Source: Hygrocybe punicea (lineage: Eukaryota; Basidiomycota; Agaricomycetes; Agaricales; Hygrophoraceae). From it: DNA of 64,000 nucleotides. Positions 11,820 through 23,514 of this stretch are shown here, piece by piece; the stretch's first letter is position 1; every line of letters begins with the position of its first letter. The DNA is taken from contig OY744470.1 of NCBI GenBank assembly GCA_963556145.1, positions 1-64,000 on the forward strand, written 5' to 3'. The notes beneath the pieces are model-generated. The model had not been told where the DNA came from, searched no databases, and was given only the letters and a program-made list of their open reading frames with translations. The position numbers and the translations under genes were made by a program.

Positions 11820-12631
11820 CAGCCGTTTTTGATGATCTTGACACTTTTTGAAATTTTTTGATCATTTGAAACAATATAGACTTGGTGAAATTTTCTGTGC
11901 TCTACTTTGTATCTCATGAAATACTACATAGATTAACATGGTTATAGAGGGAAAGTTGTACTATTTCTTAAGGGCTATCTACTGCTGTAATTACATTTGG
12001 ACAATATTTAGTGTTTGGTGACTTGTGGATGAAACAAAAGGTAAGCCAATACTTTTTGACACTCAAAATGATATTGTCAAATCATGGCATCAAATGAGCT
12101 CCTATGAAAAAGATTGTAGGGAGGAAATTGTGCATTTTTTCAAGGGCTAAAAGTACATATACCGTGTTTTTCTTTATTTTTGTCTTGTGAGCTCATAATA
12201 AGAATTCTTGTGGCATTTCATGCCTAATGCACACAATCATAGTATAGATGAAATATTGCCTCAAAGGAGAAAAATAAAGAAAAACACGGTATATGTACTT
12301 TTAGCCCTTGAAAAAATGCACAATTTCCTCCCTACAACCTTTTTCATAGGAGCTCATTTGATGCCATGATTTGACAATATCATTTTGAGTGTCAAAAAGT
12401 ATTGGCTTACCTTTTGTTTCATCCACAAGTCACCAAACACTAAATATTGTCCAAATGTAATTACAGCAGTAGATAGCCCTTAAGAAATAGTACAACTTTC
12501 CCTCTATAACCATGTTAATCCATGCAGTATTTCATGAGATACAAAGTAGAGCACAGAAATTTTCACCAAGTCCATATTGTTTCAAATGATCAAAAAATTT
12601 CAAAAAGTGTCAAGATCATCAAAAACGGCTG
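11820..12631. mobile_element. Palindromic MITE, CAGCCGTTTTTGATGATC termini, TA target
   Basis: Two inverted arms of about 355 bp surround an unpaired centre of about 95 bp (near 12180-12272). The ends read CAGCCGTTTTTGATGATC inward and are flanked by TA on both sides (11818-11819 and 12632-12633), the signature of Tc1/mariner target duplication. The terminal sequence matches the ends of the complete Tc1/mariner element at 57259-60026 (CAGCCGTTTGTGATGATC), so that transposase family is the likely mobiliser. The centre is almost identical to that of the element at 28603-29394, whereas the arms of the two elements differ by many substitutions that are present in both arms. Confidence 0.9.
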
Positions 12632-12919
12632 TAAGAAACTTTTCAATAAATGTTTCCAAATCACTTTTCACGTGGATTGCCAGAGTTTTGATATTTTGGA
12701 GCAAACATTTGGCCACTTATGTAATACACCACGTGACCTGGCAAACTCCGAAGAGTGACTAGCCTGGCAGGAAACACAGGCCAGAACTCTATCTCCTGAT
12801 GTGGGTTACTGTCCAAAGCTCATTCTGCACTTGAAGTATCTCGGAGATGGCACTTTACCAGCCAGTATGATTTCTGAAGTCAACAGGACTATGCTACAGT
12901 TATGGTACATAGGCCAAGG

Positions 12920-13524
12920 TCAACATTTGGCCGTGGGAACATCACGTGATTGAATTACATAAGGGTGCTGGTTCCTGATGGCATCTATCTTATCATCGTC
13001 ATGAGAACTCGACGGTAACTGAAATGTGACATGTCTTGTAGGTATGATTGGACTTTCGGGAGAGGGCTGCTTGCGAGGGGTTGACGTAACAGACGTCTTC
13101 CTTTGCTGATGACGACCACGGCATGAGCAGGGAGATGGCATAAACAATATGTCGATAGCTGTTGCTATGTTGTCCGGATCATTAGCTTTCGCAGAAAGAA
13201 CCCTGCACCAGGAATAACACGATATCGTAGGCCCTGCTTTTGGCATGGGTGTAATGGGTTGAACAACATGACTTGATAGGAAACCTGGGCCAAAGGTGTC
13301 GACTTCAAGATCTACTTCAACAGCCTTGCCTTTTCCCTTGTCTCGGTGGATCTGTTCGGTAGTTGCAGTGGATGGTTGAGGTACTAGAAATGTATGCAAG
13401 TGTCAGTACCATATAGAAGCAGGTTTAAAATGAAATATATACCTTGAATTCGGAAGGATGTTTGAAGCGCGCCATTCGCAAAGGCAGTCATCTTGGACTT
13501 TTTGGGTGCACGACGAGGAGGCAT
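12920..13524 (-). CDS. Hypothetical protein, truncated or fragmentary
   Basis: On the minus strand an exon starting at 13524 (MPPRRAPKKSKM, a basic leader) splices through a GT-AG intron at about 13381-13439 into a frame rich in Ser, Pro and charged residues (GKGKAVEVDLEVD, KANDPDNIATAID, TRHVTFQLPSSS). Composition suggests a disordered nuclear or DNA-binding protein; the basic start could be a nuclear localisation signal. Its 3' part (DKIDAIRNQHP) overlaps the short inverted repeat shared with 11627-11665. I do not recognise the family. It lies between transposon remnants and may itself be the N-terminal part of a mobile-element gene. Confidence 0.4.
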
Positions 13525-13544
13525 GTTGGTCTGAAGAGTTATGC

Positions 13545-14020
13545 AGAGTTTAGCTCTAAATAGCTGAATATATTTTGATTGACGACTAACATCATTTTCA
13601 ATTTACTGGACCTCCGGACATGGATAGCTCTACTACATTTCCAATGATGTTGCCTCATGGCAAAGTGTCCATCTCAACCAACATGTATTGCAAACACGTG
13701 TATCGTCGTATGAGTGTATCCTGCCACAAACCACACCCTTACTGACAATTAATATTCCTACGAGACTGCGCCCCTGTACAACGTGGTGAACAGGTTGAAT
13801 ATGCAGATAGAAGGTGTCGGGTGAGTTTGATGGCAGACGTATGAAATACACATGAAACACAGATATTGGCAAAAGTACAATAGAAAAAATGTGCACGTCC
13901 TCAGCAGTGGCGAAGCGAAAAGGTGAAGAGATTTAAAATAAAATAAGAAGGTGGTACTAAATGCAGCAGCACGCAGACACATTGCAGCCAACGTTGCAAT
14001 GGTGAGTTTGTGATCTATTC
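13545..14020. other. Intergenic, no gene seen
   Basis: Open stretches on the minus strand here are hydrophobic and low in complexity (Phe/Ser/Cys-rich), typical of translated non-coding sequence. No splice-joined protein and no element termini were found. Confidence 0.5.
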
Positions 14021-14749
14021 CTGCACAAGAAAAAGCTGCTCACTTGGCTCGCCAGGAGGAAAGTGAGCGCTATTGCACACTGGGGAAGAGGGGGCTGCTG
14101 TCTTCCGCTGGCTGGAAACAGATGGCTTTCATCTCAGAACGAGAGTCAATTTCAGAGAGATAGAGGATCTTTGGGAAGAAAAGCCAGCAGAACATATGTG
14201 GTATAATGCTTTTGATCAGGAATGGGATATCTGTACCAAATTCAACCCTGATGTGCCAGACAATGAAGACCCCTTTGGTAATGATGACTATGATGGCGAA
14301 TATGATGATCCCACCTTGGAAGAAGGTGAGATGGGGCAACCCACTGCTCAAACTCATCTGGCAGAACAAGGCCCCATGCAGGACTGCTGGCAAGTGGTAT
14401 GAATCCATTCCGAGGCATGGAAGGTCACTGCATTTGGCTCAGAAGCTAGATGTGGCAGCAGGCCAATTTATGTAGCTTTGTTGGTCTCATGCCTTGCCCA
14501 TCTCATTTTTTTTTCTTGTGCCATTACATTTTTCTTACCATTCATGTAGATCTCTGGCTATCAATACTTTATCATGAAAAATGGACTATTTATTTCACTG
14601 AAGCTTTTCTGTGGTTGTGTATCACGAAGGTATGCTGTAGCTTCACCCTCTATTGCCCGTTGCGCAGCCGAGTGATTTCAATTACGGTTGAGGCCAAGGA
14701 TGTCTCTTGCAGTCGGACATGCAGGTGGATCTGCATTGGTTACGGTAGG
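14021..14749 (+). pseudogene. Internally deleted copy of the 7005-9272 segment
   Basis: This block matches 7005-7338, then jumps to about 8457-8734, then to about 9120-9272. Two deletions of about 1.1 kb and 0.39 kb therefore remove the middle of the large hypothetical gene and the interval after its 3' end. The first junction has a 3-base overlap (AAC). The final part corresponds to the C-terminal exon of the hAT transposase. Compared with the longer copy, most substitutions turn CG into TG or CA (at least 12 in the first 320 bp). It cannot encode a product. Confidence 0.9.
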
Positions 14750-14814
14750 ATCAATCCGTTCAGGTCACTCCACCCCAGTTGCTTGATTGGCTACCAACTT
14801 AAGAGGGTCAGTCA

Positions 14815-17800
14815 TCAGTTGTAATCATACATTTCTAGAAATTCATCATCTAACTCGTCGCACCCCACTCCGACGGCTTCCAAACCATCTTCCTCTTCAC
14901 CATCCAAATCGTCGCCACTATCATCGTTGTCGCTGTAGTTGTTGCTGTCACTGTCGCTCTCACCACATTCTGGGACAAGAGATCTTCCACTGTCGCTGCT
15001 CACTTCATCCTCCATGTTCTCGGACAGGGTTGTGGTTTTTCCATTGGCATAGGTATGTCCCACGCCAAGGCCCCAGTGGTATCGCATCAACATGTCTCGA
15101 TCCACAAACCTAAGAAGAAATTCACTGGGTGTTCAAATAGACAAATATATTCATACCAATTGACATAATAAACTTGCCAATCCTTTGCATCTCGAGCACA
15201 ATGTGAGATTCCGATTCCATCAGGATGGGCCTTTCCTCGAGAAAAAGCAGGCACCACGTGACAGCCCCATAGCACATCAGCAGGATCCATGAAGCCGAAT
15301 GAGTGTTCGTCGGTGATTGGCGGGAAACAGATGCGATCTAGTTGGCCGCACGCCCAATCCGGACAAAAAGAATCTTCTTGATACCACCTAACCCACAGGA
15401 ACTCTAGGCATCGGGGGTAGTGGTCAACCATACCCTCTCCAAGATAAATGACGTTAGCATGGAAAATACCAAGGACACGAGCATACAAGAATGGGTGCTC
15501 TGTGTCCGAGGCGACAGGATTTATGGCAATGACGTTACAGTGGGAAGTACCAGGATGGATGACATCATTTCCACGTCGAACATCATAGGCAGTGTAGTTC
15601 AACCGCATGATGTTGTGCCTATATATTCGATCCTGTTTCAAAAGTACCGAAAGCCAGTCACCGTTGTCTTCATCAGGGTTGATCAAGGGATCTGCGTCCG
15701 GGTCAAGGATGTTCTTCTCTGCCAGAAGAAGAGATCTGATCCGAGGCAAAAGGTGTTGCTTCAGCTTAGGTATGAAGTCCTGTCACCGATTGTTAGTGTA
15801 AATGTTGGAATATTGTCAGCCAGATGCAATACCTGAACAGCTGGGTCTCCTCCATGCTTCTGAACAAGTAAAATAACATTTTCCGGATGATTCTGTGACT
15901 TGCCAATGCGGTGATGAGCATCTGGGCTGATGGCGATTACTTCTGCATCTGTTGATTTACTGGCTAAGTTTCGAGCACGGATACGACGAATCCGTGTTTG
16001 ACGATGCTCTATTTGTGCCATCTGCCTTACAAAGCGTCTGCGGTCAGTTCGGGAATACCTGGCTTTCGGTGTGCGGTGTTCTAGTTCACCCTTGTAAACC
16101 TTCATTCAGCCATGTTCCAAGAAATGCTGTGACCACTCACCGGCTCTGTGCTATAAGAGTCACATGTGCCATATGTTTTAATGGTAGTGCCATAATCGCC
16201 CATAGCATGGAACTTATAGGTCTCCAAATTCAACTTCTTCCGCTTACGAGTTGGGACTGTGGTGGTGCCATGGGAATCCTCCATTTTGCGGAGCTTATTA
16301 TGACCATGCGACTTCTTTACTTCTCGATGCTTACGAGCTTCAGCTTCTCGTTTGAGTTCGCACGTGTCAAAAGCAACACAAGTCTTGTTAACAAATGCTC
16401 GGAAACGATTGCCAATTGAAATAGTGGCTTCATCGAGTATTTTCAATGTGTGATCAGTGTGCATTTGGAGCTTGGCGAGCCCATGCCAATGAGCACATGC
16501 AAAGAGGAGTTGAAGAATATACCAGTTGTGGGGTTCAGGTAGAAGGCCATCAAAAACAGGGATTGCGCACTGATCACTGATTCAGCAAAGATAAACACAA
16601 CAACGGAAGAGTAAGTCTTACCTGGAGAAGATTCTCAAAGTCTCACGCCGCCATCCTTCTCATATCCGACACATTTGCAGAAAATTTTCGGATAGTGTCA
16701 CGCCCAAAGGTTGGAATCTGTCAATACCTTGAATGTCTGTGAATGACACCACCTCCATGATGCAAAAGAAAAACCTTACCAGTGATCCAGTTCATTGAGG
16801 ACAGCTGCCCCTGCAGCATCGACAATACGAAGAAGATGAATAAATAACATTTTCCAAACACCGATTTCGAATTCATGCAGCAGGTCAACCACCAACATAG
16901 CAAATAGGTTGAAGCCAAATTGCGCCAGCCGCGCCGAGAAAGCATTCTAGAGAGCTTTTATTAATGTGTTAGGTGATACTTCTCCACACATACTGTTGTT
17001 GGCACCAACGACTCTTCCTTCAACAAGCTCTCAATGGCGTCACTGTTTACCGCAAGTTTTTTTTCATAAATAAATTGTCGTGCGGCTTGGACTTTGCGCC
17101 TTCTAACATCGTCATCACGCCGGGCAAGTGTGCTTTGTTGAGCCATATCGCGTTTCGTACCTAGGTTTGGTAGACGCGATTTTGAGATGAGACACCTTGG
17201 GCAGGGGCATTTCCCACGATTGTGAATGCAAGCTATGAGAACCCTGGGTCAAGTTGTACGTCAGAAAGAATGAGGAAGTTGAGGTATGATATTTATTCAC
17301 TTTTCTGGGTAGTCCGCCGAATATGTGAATATCCTCAGATAAAAGCGCCGAGTGATCCCATCACAACATGTGATCACGATTCCGTGCTCATAAGCTTCAC
17401 AAAATTCGTCGTCAAGAAGGATTTGCCATTGAGCATGAAATATCTCGCAATAGCAGTGAGACATCATTTCTTTGCTCGCTACCTTGCCACCGGTGTACTC
17501 TGCAACAAAATCCTTGAAGGCATCTGGCAGCTAGAGCTCGTTAGCCAACAACACAGACAGCGGGGGAGAAAAAGGCTTACCTTTTGGAAGTACGCAACGT
17601 GACTGAATGAGTGACATGACGGTTTGCATCGCCGATATTTGGACTCATTCCCGAAACAAAGATAAACAGGCCAAAGCTTGGCGTCACCAAAGGATGTGAG
17701 ATGAGTCGAATCTGACCAGAACATTAATCCGGCTATAACTCGAGGTAATTCACAACCGGGCTCACCCAGAGACTCTTGGAGATCACGGTGAGCATCCAGA

Positions 17801-19134
17801 AACGCAGCAGATGTATATAGTTCACCATGTACATGGACTTCACTACTTTCTTCATTGGGTTTCCACAATAACTCGTAGGGTTCATAATGAAAATGTTCAT
17901 GGTCCAATAAGCTAGAGAGCTTTTCTTTCAGAATGGACACAAGAGAGCGGTGGTATAGGTCGCCAACAACCCAGTGGGAAGGTCCAGATTTTGTCATGTG
18001 AGAGTGGAAGGGAACATTAATTGATACAGGCATTCGACTCCATCCAGCATCGTCACCCAACCACTCTTGTTCATCTTCATCAAAGTCATTGGCAGCCAAA
18101 ATGGCATTGATGGTCGACCATTTGGTGTCGCGTATGTCCGCTGGGCTGAAGTCAGGATCTCCAACAATGTTGACAAGTTCCTTGAAGCTCTCCTGTGATT
18201 TTTGTACGCCATGGTTCCAATACCAGTCACCTAAACGAAATGAATTCTGATTTGGGTAAGGAGAAAAATCCATATTGTTATGTTTTGAAGTTTGGGTTCC
18301 ATCAGGCATTTCGAAAAGATCTTCTAGAGTGATGTTTTCCTCTGGATCATGCGACGGGTGCTCTGTTGAACAATATCGCCTGGAAAGGCCAAAGTTATTT
18401 CAAGTCGTCCGGAAAAATTGAAGGATTCGCAATCCAATTGATCGGTTTGGTATTGGAGCAGAAGCCGGAGAGACTGAGGTGGAAGATGTGGTGAGGGGTA
18501 TAGGGGGTGGTGCTGGAACGGGTGGTGCTGGAATAGGTGGTGAGTGATAGAAAGGAGAAATTTTCGATGCCTACCAAAAGTCGGCAGGAGTGGCGGCGGC
18601 GGTTGGGGAATGATGTCGCGAAAGCGTTTTGGTAGACATTTTTCTCTTTGGGATCGCGGCCGCACATCTTCGTCAGACTATGTACAGGGGTGTGAGCGAC
18701 ACAAACAAATCGAGCCATCACGAATGATCATACTTACTCTATCAAAGGTAGCTTGAGGATATTGAGCTGAATCGCATTCTCGGACCTGAAGATTTGGAAT
18801 GAATGTCTGACAATACACAAGTTAAAATTTCTAGTACCGACTGCAGATCCGGAATGATCTGAAGGTTGTCGGCGTGAGCATCCGAGTCGGTAGCTGCTTC
18901 TCGCTGGGATGGCCCAGCTGCTTTGGAGTCCAGCCGAACTTTTTTTCTCTTCTCCCACAGCTCCTTGGCTTTCACGAGAGCACTATGTAGTCGTTTCTTG
19001 CTTGGCTGGCATGAACGCTTGTGAAAATTGAGTGGGCCCGGGCCGGAAAAGGACCTTCCACAACCACACAGGTATGGGTTGCACTCTGATGATTCCATGT
19101 GCGAAGGGCTGAAGCAAGGCATCGTTTTGAACAT
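14815..19134 (-). CDS. Plavaka-type (CACTA-related) transposase
   Basis: Minus-strand exons join into a long protein of the Plavaka family, DDE-type transposases common in Agaricomycetes. In order: a Cys/His finger (CGCGRSFSGPGPLNFHKRSC) and basic helix (KKRLHSALVKAKELW) at about 19.05-18.97 kb; a low-complexity stretch; the core at about 18.25-17.65 kb (PYPNQNSF, DAGWSRMPV, HFHYEPYELLW, VHGELYTSAAF, GLMFWSDSTHLTSFG, CFGNESKYRRCKPSC); MLVVDLLHEFEIGVWK at about 16.88 kb; NWYILQLLFACAHWHGLAKL at about 16.5 kb; a basic segment (RRFVRQMAQIEHRQ); and a C-terminal region with DVIHPGTSHCN and MRYHWGLGVGHTYA. Introns are short and GT-AG (for example 15785-15833). I saw no nonsense codon in the core exons, so it may be active. 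Full exon structure and element termini were not determined; I saw no clear TIR. Confidence 0.85.
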
Positions 19135-19139
19135 GACAG

Positions 19140-19860
19140 TGAAAATTTAATAGAGAAACAGTGAGTGAGATTTCAAAATCTCAAGAGATCTGACCACTCA
19201 GGTTCGATCGGCAGGCATTCGAGTCAAGCGCCGTTAATAGATCGGAGGGCTCTGTTAGCCGTGATGGGTAATTCCCCACAAATCAAGAGCGAACTGTGAA
19301 AAACGTCAACACACCTTCGCAGATGTTTTTCGCGGGTTCATCATACATCATTTCTTGGCCTGGTATGTTGGTGAAATTTTGAAATTTGAGTGGGCCCAGG
19401 ACCTCATACGACTACAACCGCACCCTGCTGTGAGGGACTATGTGAGAAAGCGATAACCCGCATCTCAGAAGATCCGCATCTCACAAGATCTGACAGATTA
19501 GATTTGATCGGCGAGCACCATGCCTTAATTTGAAAGCGCCCGGTCCAGCGGCGCTGGCGCTGGATAGGCCAACTATAAAGGCTTTCTTGTGAATAATATT
19601 TGACACCTTTCTGGCTGAGCCGACATGCCCAAGTCCTCGAAATCCAAGCCCCACCATACAGCGGAAAAAGTGTATGTCGTCGAACTTCATAGTTTACTTT
19701 AAATTTGACGCTCGACACCAGCCCAACCAAACCTTATAAACGTCTAGCTGATCATGCGGACCAAGTCATATTATGTTAGTCTCACCCGACATGATCTACG
19801 CCAAGAATTAGCTTTCCTAACTCGCATCAGCATGCGACGGCAAGTGTGGTAACAGCAAAG
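19140..19860. other. Intergenic, no gene seen
   Basis: Sequence upstream of the Plavaka gene. GATCTGAC-like words recur near 19187 and 19488, giving a weak 50-bp direct repeat (CTCAAGAGATCTGACCACTC against CTCACAAGATCTGACAGATT). Open stretches lack coding character. A promoter for the Plavaka gene may lie here but is not identifiable. Confidence 0.4.
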
Positions 19861-19868
19861 ACCTCCGA

Positions 19869-20135
19869 TTGACCATCGAAGACCTCGAGACCACTATTGC
19901 ACAAATCAGAGATGAACTCGCGTTAAAAGAAGCCGAAGTGAAAGAACTGACTGCTGACGTTCGCCGCTATCGAGGATTATGGATGAATAATGCCCACACA
20001 GTGGAAATGTTGCGGCGTCTCATTCCAGAGGATGAAGCAATGGAAGGCTTGTCTCAGGCTCGAGACTGGGATCACTCTTCGCAAAACTATGGTATGTTTG
20101 GATATATGAGATGTTATATTCATCTGAAAGGATAA
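19869..20135 (+). CDS. Small coiled-coil protein, uncertain
   Basis: An open stretch of about 75 credible residues begins near 19830 and contains a clear heptad pattern (DLETTIAQIRDELALKEAEV, then a second helix with RRYRGLWMNNAHTVEMLRRL). It probably ends at a donor site near 20092 (CTATGGTATG), after which the frame looks intronic. No start Met is visible in frame, so a short upstream exon ending before 19829 (acceptor CAG) is likely. I do not recognise a family. Confidence 0.35.
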   Translation: MTIEDLETTIAQIRDELALKEAEVKELTADVRRYRGLWMNNAHTVEMLRRLIPEDEAMEGLSQARDWDHSSQNYGMFGYMRCYIHLKG

Positions 20136-20567
20136 CCATGAAAACACACCAGCTTCGCCTTAGATAGCTTGAAATGCAATTTATTTGTTCGCGTACTCTA
20201 ACGGTTCGCAGAAAGCCCATCGAACACGGAGAAACAGCTTTTTGTAAGATCATAAATAACAATATCGCGTGAATGCCCGCCCTATGATGTTGCAGTTAAG
20301 AAGAGAGCCGAATGAACAATCCTACATTGATTCTGACATATAAATTCCAGCATAGCTCGCAACTGGGACTGACTTGGATGCTGTGTCATCTCGTAGTTTC
20401 TCGGTTTGACATAACATTGCAGAGCATTTGAGTTGTCGTCCTATCGCATCACGACCTCCGAGTCGCTACCAGTGATTGAGAGAAGGCAAAAGCACGTTTC
20501 CTAACGGTAATTGGCCTGAGAATCCACACGTGCAAAGGTTCTTGAGGTGGTCCGGGACAACACGATC

Positions 20568-20631
20568 TCGCTGGTACTTAGTACAGGCGAAATGGAATGA
20601 TGGAATCTTCGCTAGTACTCAGTACATGCGA
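20568..20631. repeat. Two dispersed copies of the GTAC-NNN-GTAC palindrome
   Basis: Two 23-bp near-perfect palindromes lie at 20568-20590 and 20609-20631. Each has outer arms TCGC and GCGA and a GTAC-NNN-GTAC core (TTA and TCA centres). They match, in structure and partly in sequence, the units of the minisatellite at 5268-5900, 15 kb away. Confidence 0.75.
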
Positions 20632-21035
20632 AGAGGGGATTCAGAGGATGGCGTGACCAGTCATGGTGACTAGTGACTTAGTGACAATGAGCGCTTTTAG
20701 TTATTGAACAAACTTGAACAAACTTGAACACTCTCCGTCTTCTCCGTGGCAGAGCCACAGAGAGGAGGTTCTGGGTGACCTCTTTCACAATGGTTCACTC
20801 TCAGCAGCTAAGCCGCAGAGATCTCTAGGCTCTGGGAGAGCTTGTACTGTCCTGGACTAACATCAAGAACCCTTGCATGCACGGATTTCTGAGGGGGTTC
20901 AAGTTGTCATGGTGTGCATACAGCGACCTCTTTTGCAACGGCTCACTCTCAGCTGCAGAGAGCGGAGCGCTCATCTTAACCCATCAGCACCTCATCTCCG
21001 CATCGCTCTTAACTGGCTTTTTGCTATGGCCGATG

Positions 21036-21099
21036 TCGTCTTCCCCGCGTCGTCTTCCCCACGTCGTCTTCCCTGCGTCGTCTTCCCTGCGTCGTCTCC
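21036..21099. repeat. Tandem CGTCGTCTTCC array
   Basis: Four to five tandem units of about 13 bp with the consensus CGTCGTCTTCCC. The frame through it encodes SSPRRLP-type repeats, but no gene structure surrounds it. Confidence 0.6.
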
Positions 21100-21305
21100 C
21101 CCCTACTCTCTACTTCCTCAGCTCTGGGTACGTTGGCTTATCTCTAACTAATCTTTTCCTTTTGCTGATGGTGTTGTTTCCAGTTCTGGATCCATAAAAT
21201 TGACGTCGTTCGAGGAGTACATGCCAGAGTGGGGCTGCAACCAATTTTCTTCTGTAACTAGACCGCTAAAATATGTATTGTACATGACAGAACTCATAGA
21301 GCTAG

Positions 21306-21939
21306 TTAACAGCGGCGTTCAATGGGTATAGACCCAACCGGAACAATTTCAAAAACAGACTTAGGGAATGGATCGGGTCGGCAAAGTAGGCATCGAGGAC
21401 AATAGCTGAAGACTCTAGAATGAATGGGTTTATTAAGTTTAGCTTTTGTTAAGTAAAAAAAAACTTACTCTCGATGAGCCCTCCATAAATTAACCAATTC
21501 ACTTAGATCGTTCCAAGGTGTCTCCCCATGGCCCTCTCCCTGCCTGCTGCTAATTTGAGTGGCAAAGTTGAGGACGCGCTGATCAACGCGCTGATCAACG
21601 CGGTGACCGGTACCACCATATGGTGCGTATTGATTGTATTGGCCGTATTGTCCGCCTCCAGTCGTCATTTCATAGCGGTCAGGATGGTGCATCTCGCCTT
21701 GAAATTGTATGGGATGTTGGAGTGGATTTGGATGCTGCAGATTGGGCTGCTGGAGATTTGGTTGTGGATTCTGTTGCAGGTTCTCGGCAGTGCCTTGGTA
21801 TTGAAGTCCATCGGAACTGTGTTGGTTGTGAACCGGGTTACCTACATGGCTGGGTGAGCTAGTTAATCAATATTGAGGCAACGAAATTCTTACCGCAATC
21901 CTGACCCCAACACTCGTTTTGGGGATATATTTGACTCAT
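21306..21939 (-). CDS. Gln/Gly/Tyr-rich hypothetical protein, three exons
   Basis: The model joins exons 21939-21894, 21841-21469 and 21414-21306. Both introns have GTAAG donors and AG acceptors, and the phases agree (1 and 2), giving about 176 residues from MSQIYPQNECWGQ to IERRC. The middle is low-complexity: a run of Gln-Pro-Asn repeats followed by a Gly/Gln/Tyr segment (QYGQYNQYAPYGG) and a tandem HRVDQRVDQR. Such sequence is typical of disordered regulatory or RNA-binding proteins. No domain is recognised. The consistent splice phases support a real gene, but expression is untested. Confidence 0.5.
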
Positions 21940-22055
21940 GCCGGTGGGGAGGGGGGCGAAGTTACAAGTTCTGGAAGATACGTCTTTAATTATCGTGAAT
22001 ACCTTAACCATCAGCTAACTCCGGGATTATGGGCAACGCAGGAATTCGTAAATAC

Positions 22056-22350
22056 TCTCCTACCCTACGCCTGTGGGTAAATCATTGAATCGTGAATCTC
22101 TCCGATTCCCACTTCAGCAATGAATCAAGATCTCGGCAATGTGGTCAACACGACATACCTCACATAACCCTACGCCCAAGCAAATTGATTGACTCCGTGA
22201 CCTAGAAACAAATCAACATCTTGATTTTTCACAAATCCAGTACAACAATTCAAATTCTGAATCTACAACCCTATACCCTGTGAGTAAATCGATGGAATCT
22301 GCGAATCTCTCCTTTACATGACATACTCCTACTTTAGCCATAAATCTAGA
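22056..22350. repeat. Imperfect direct repeat of about 90 bp
   Basis: The segments at about 22056-22160 and 22268-22350 share the order of words TGTG(G/A)GTAAATC, GAATCTCTCC and GACATAC. They appear to be a diverged tandem duplication upstream of the next gene. No terminal repeats are visible. Confidence 0.4.
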
Positions 22351-22505
22351 TGTCAACCAGGGAAAGGAAATGGACGAGGTATAGTTGTAACAGCTCTTGC
22401 GATATGATCTTTTGATCAGGATCCAGGAATAGGAAATTTTGCCCAGTATTTGCCGTCACTGTGGGAACATATAATTTAAGGCTGACACGTCATCAAATTC
22501 TACCA

Positions 22506-23025
22506 ATGGCGGCCTCTACCCACTCATCTCCCTCTGGGTCTCTGCATGACGAACATCGTTCCCCTCTATATTCTTTCCTCGACAACCTTCATAACCGTTG
22601 TCCGCAACATGTTGCGGGGGAGGTCTGTGATATCTCTGCTGTTCTAGAGCAATGTAGTAATACTGTTCTAGGAAATGTCAACCTGCTTCAAAAACCCTCA
22701 AGACGTTGAGGCTTTGTTAGATTTTGCCTATGAATCGCGCGTGGAACTTTTCGATGAACTTCAGCGTTCTGAAGATATTTGCCGTGATGCTCAAATGATC
22801 ATCGAAACTCAACAACGGAACACGGATGATGTCCGCCAACGGTTGACCAGGGCAGATGCAGTCTCAGCGAGACTCATCAGCTTCACTCGCAATACTGGTG
22901 TGATTGACGATTTTGACAAATTTCTGCAATGCCGTGATGAGAGGCGCCCAAACGGATCCAGAGTTCTCAAGTCGGAATTTGACCTGGCTTTCGGGGGGTC
23001 CAACCATGGTGAGCGGTCCCAATGA
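22506..23025 (+). CDS. Small helical hypothetical protein
   Basis: A first open stretch starts at Met 22506 (MAASTHSSPSG) and a second carries ALLDFAYESRVELFDELQRS and RQRLTRADAVSARL. They are in different frames. A 49-bp GT-AG intron at about 22623-22671 would join them in phase, giving about 155 residues ending at 23025 or at a further donor (CATGGTGAGC) near 23009. The second part is predicted to be helical with heptads, so a small coiled-coil protein is likely. The family is not recognised; the similar style of the coiled-coil stretch at 19.9 kb may be a coincidence. Confidence 0.45.
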
Positions 23026-23514
23026 TTGTGAATTCTTCTTGACTGAAAGTTTTATGCAAGTTCGAATGGTCAACGCCATGTGAAATTTTGTCGGTCTATT
23101 TAATCCTACTTTCTGAGTCTCTGTAGTGAGAAATCAGCAAGGAATTCTGTAACCATAAAACATGTCTTTGTAGTGGCACCATTTCCTTGATATGTACAAC
23201 CTTCGGACTGAGTTTTTGAGTAGTCATGGTAGTACTGCTATGTTAGCGTTGTTATTTCGAATTCTGATCGTGTCCCAGGTGTTCAAATGTTCTACACAGA
23301 GTCGCAACTGGTACTGTCACCTTGTCATCCCTCCATAGATGTTGAGTGAAGACCTGCTGCAGTTTGCAGGTGCTTCTTATCAAATTCGTGTCATTCAGGT
23401 TAGCCAGCCGTTCCATGAATTCACAAAGGTCAACTATTTTGGATCACGAAATTGTTTTGTTTTACAACCAGGTAAGTACATGTATAGTAATTGGGCAGTT
23501 AACTCATCTGCTGA

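Larger units (their letters stand above)
20140..21300. other. Repeat-bearing intergenic stretch
   Basis: No protein-coding gene seen. It holds two copies of the GTAC palindrome (listed separately), a tandem GAACAAACTT (near 20703), and a CGTCGTCTTCC array near 21036. The words CAGAGCCACAGAGAG and CTCACTCTCAGC recur at about 20750 and 20940, giving a weak 190-bp tandem repeat. Confidence 0.5.
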
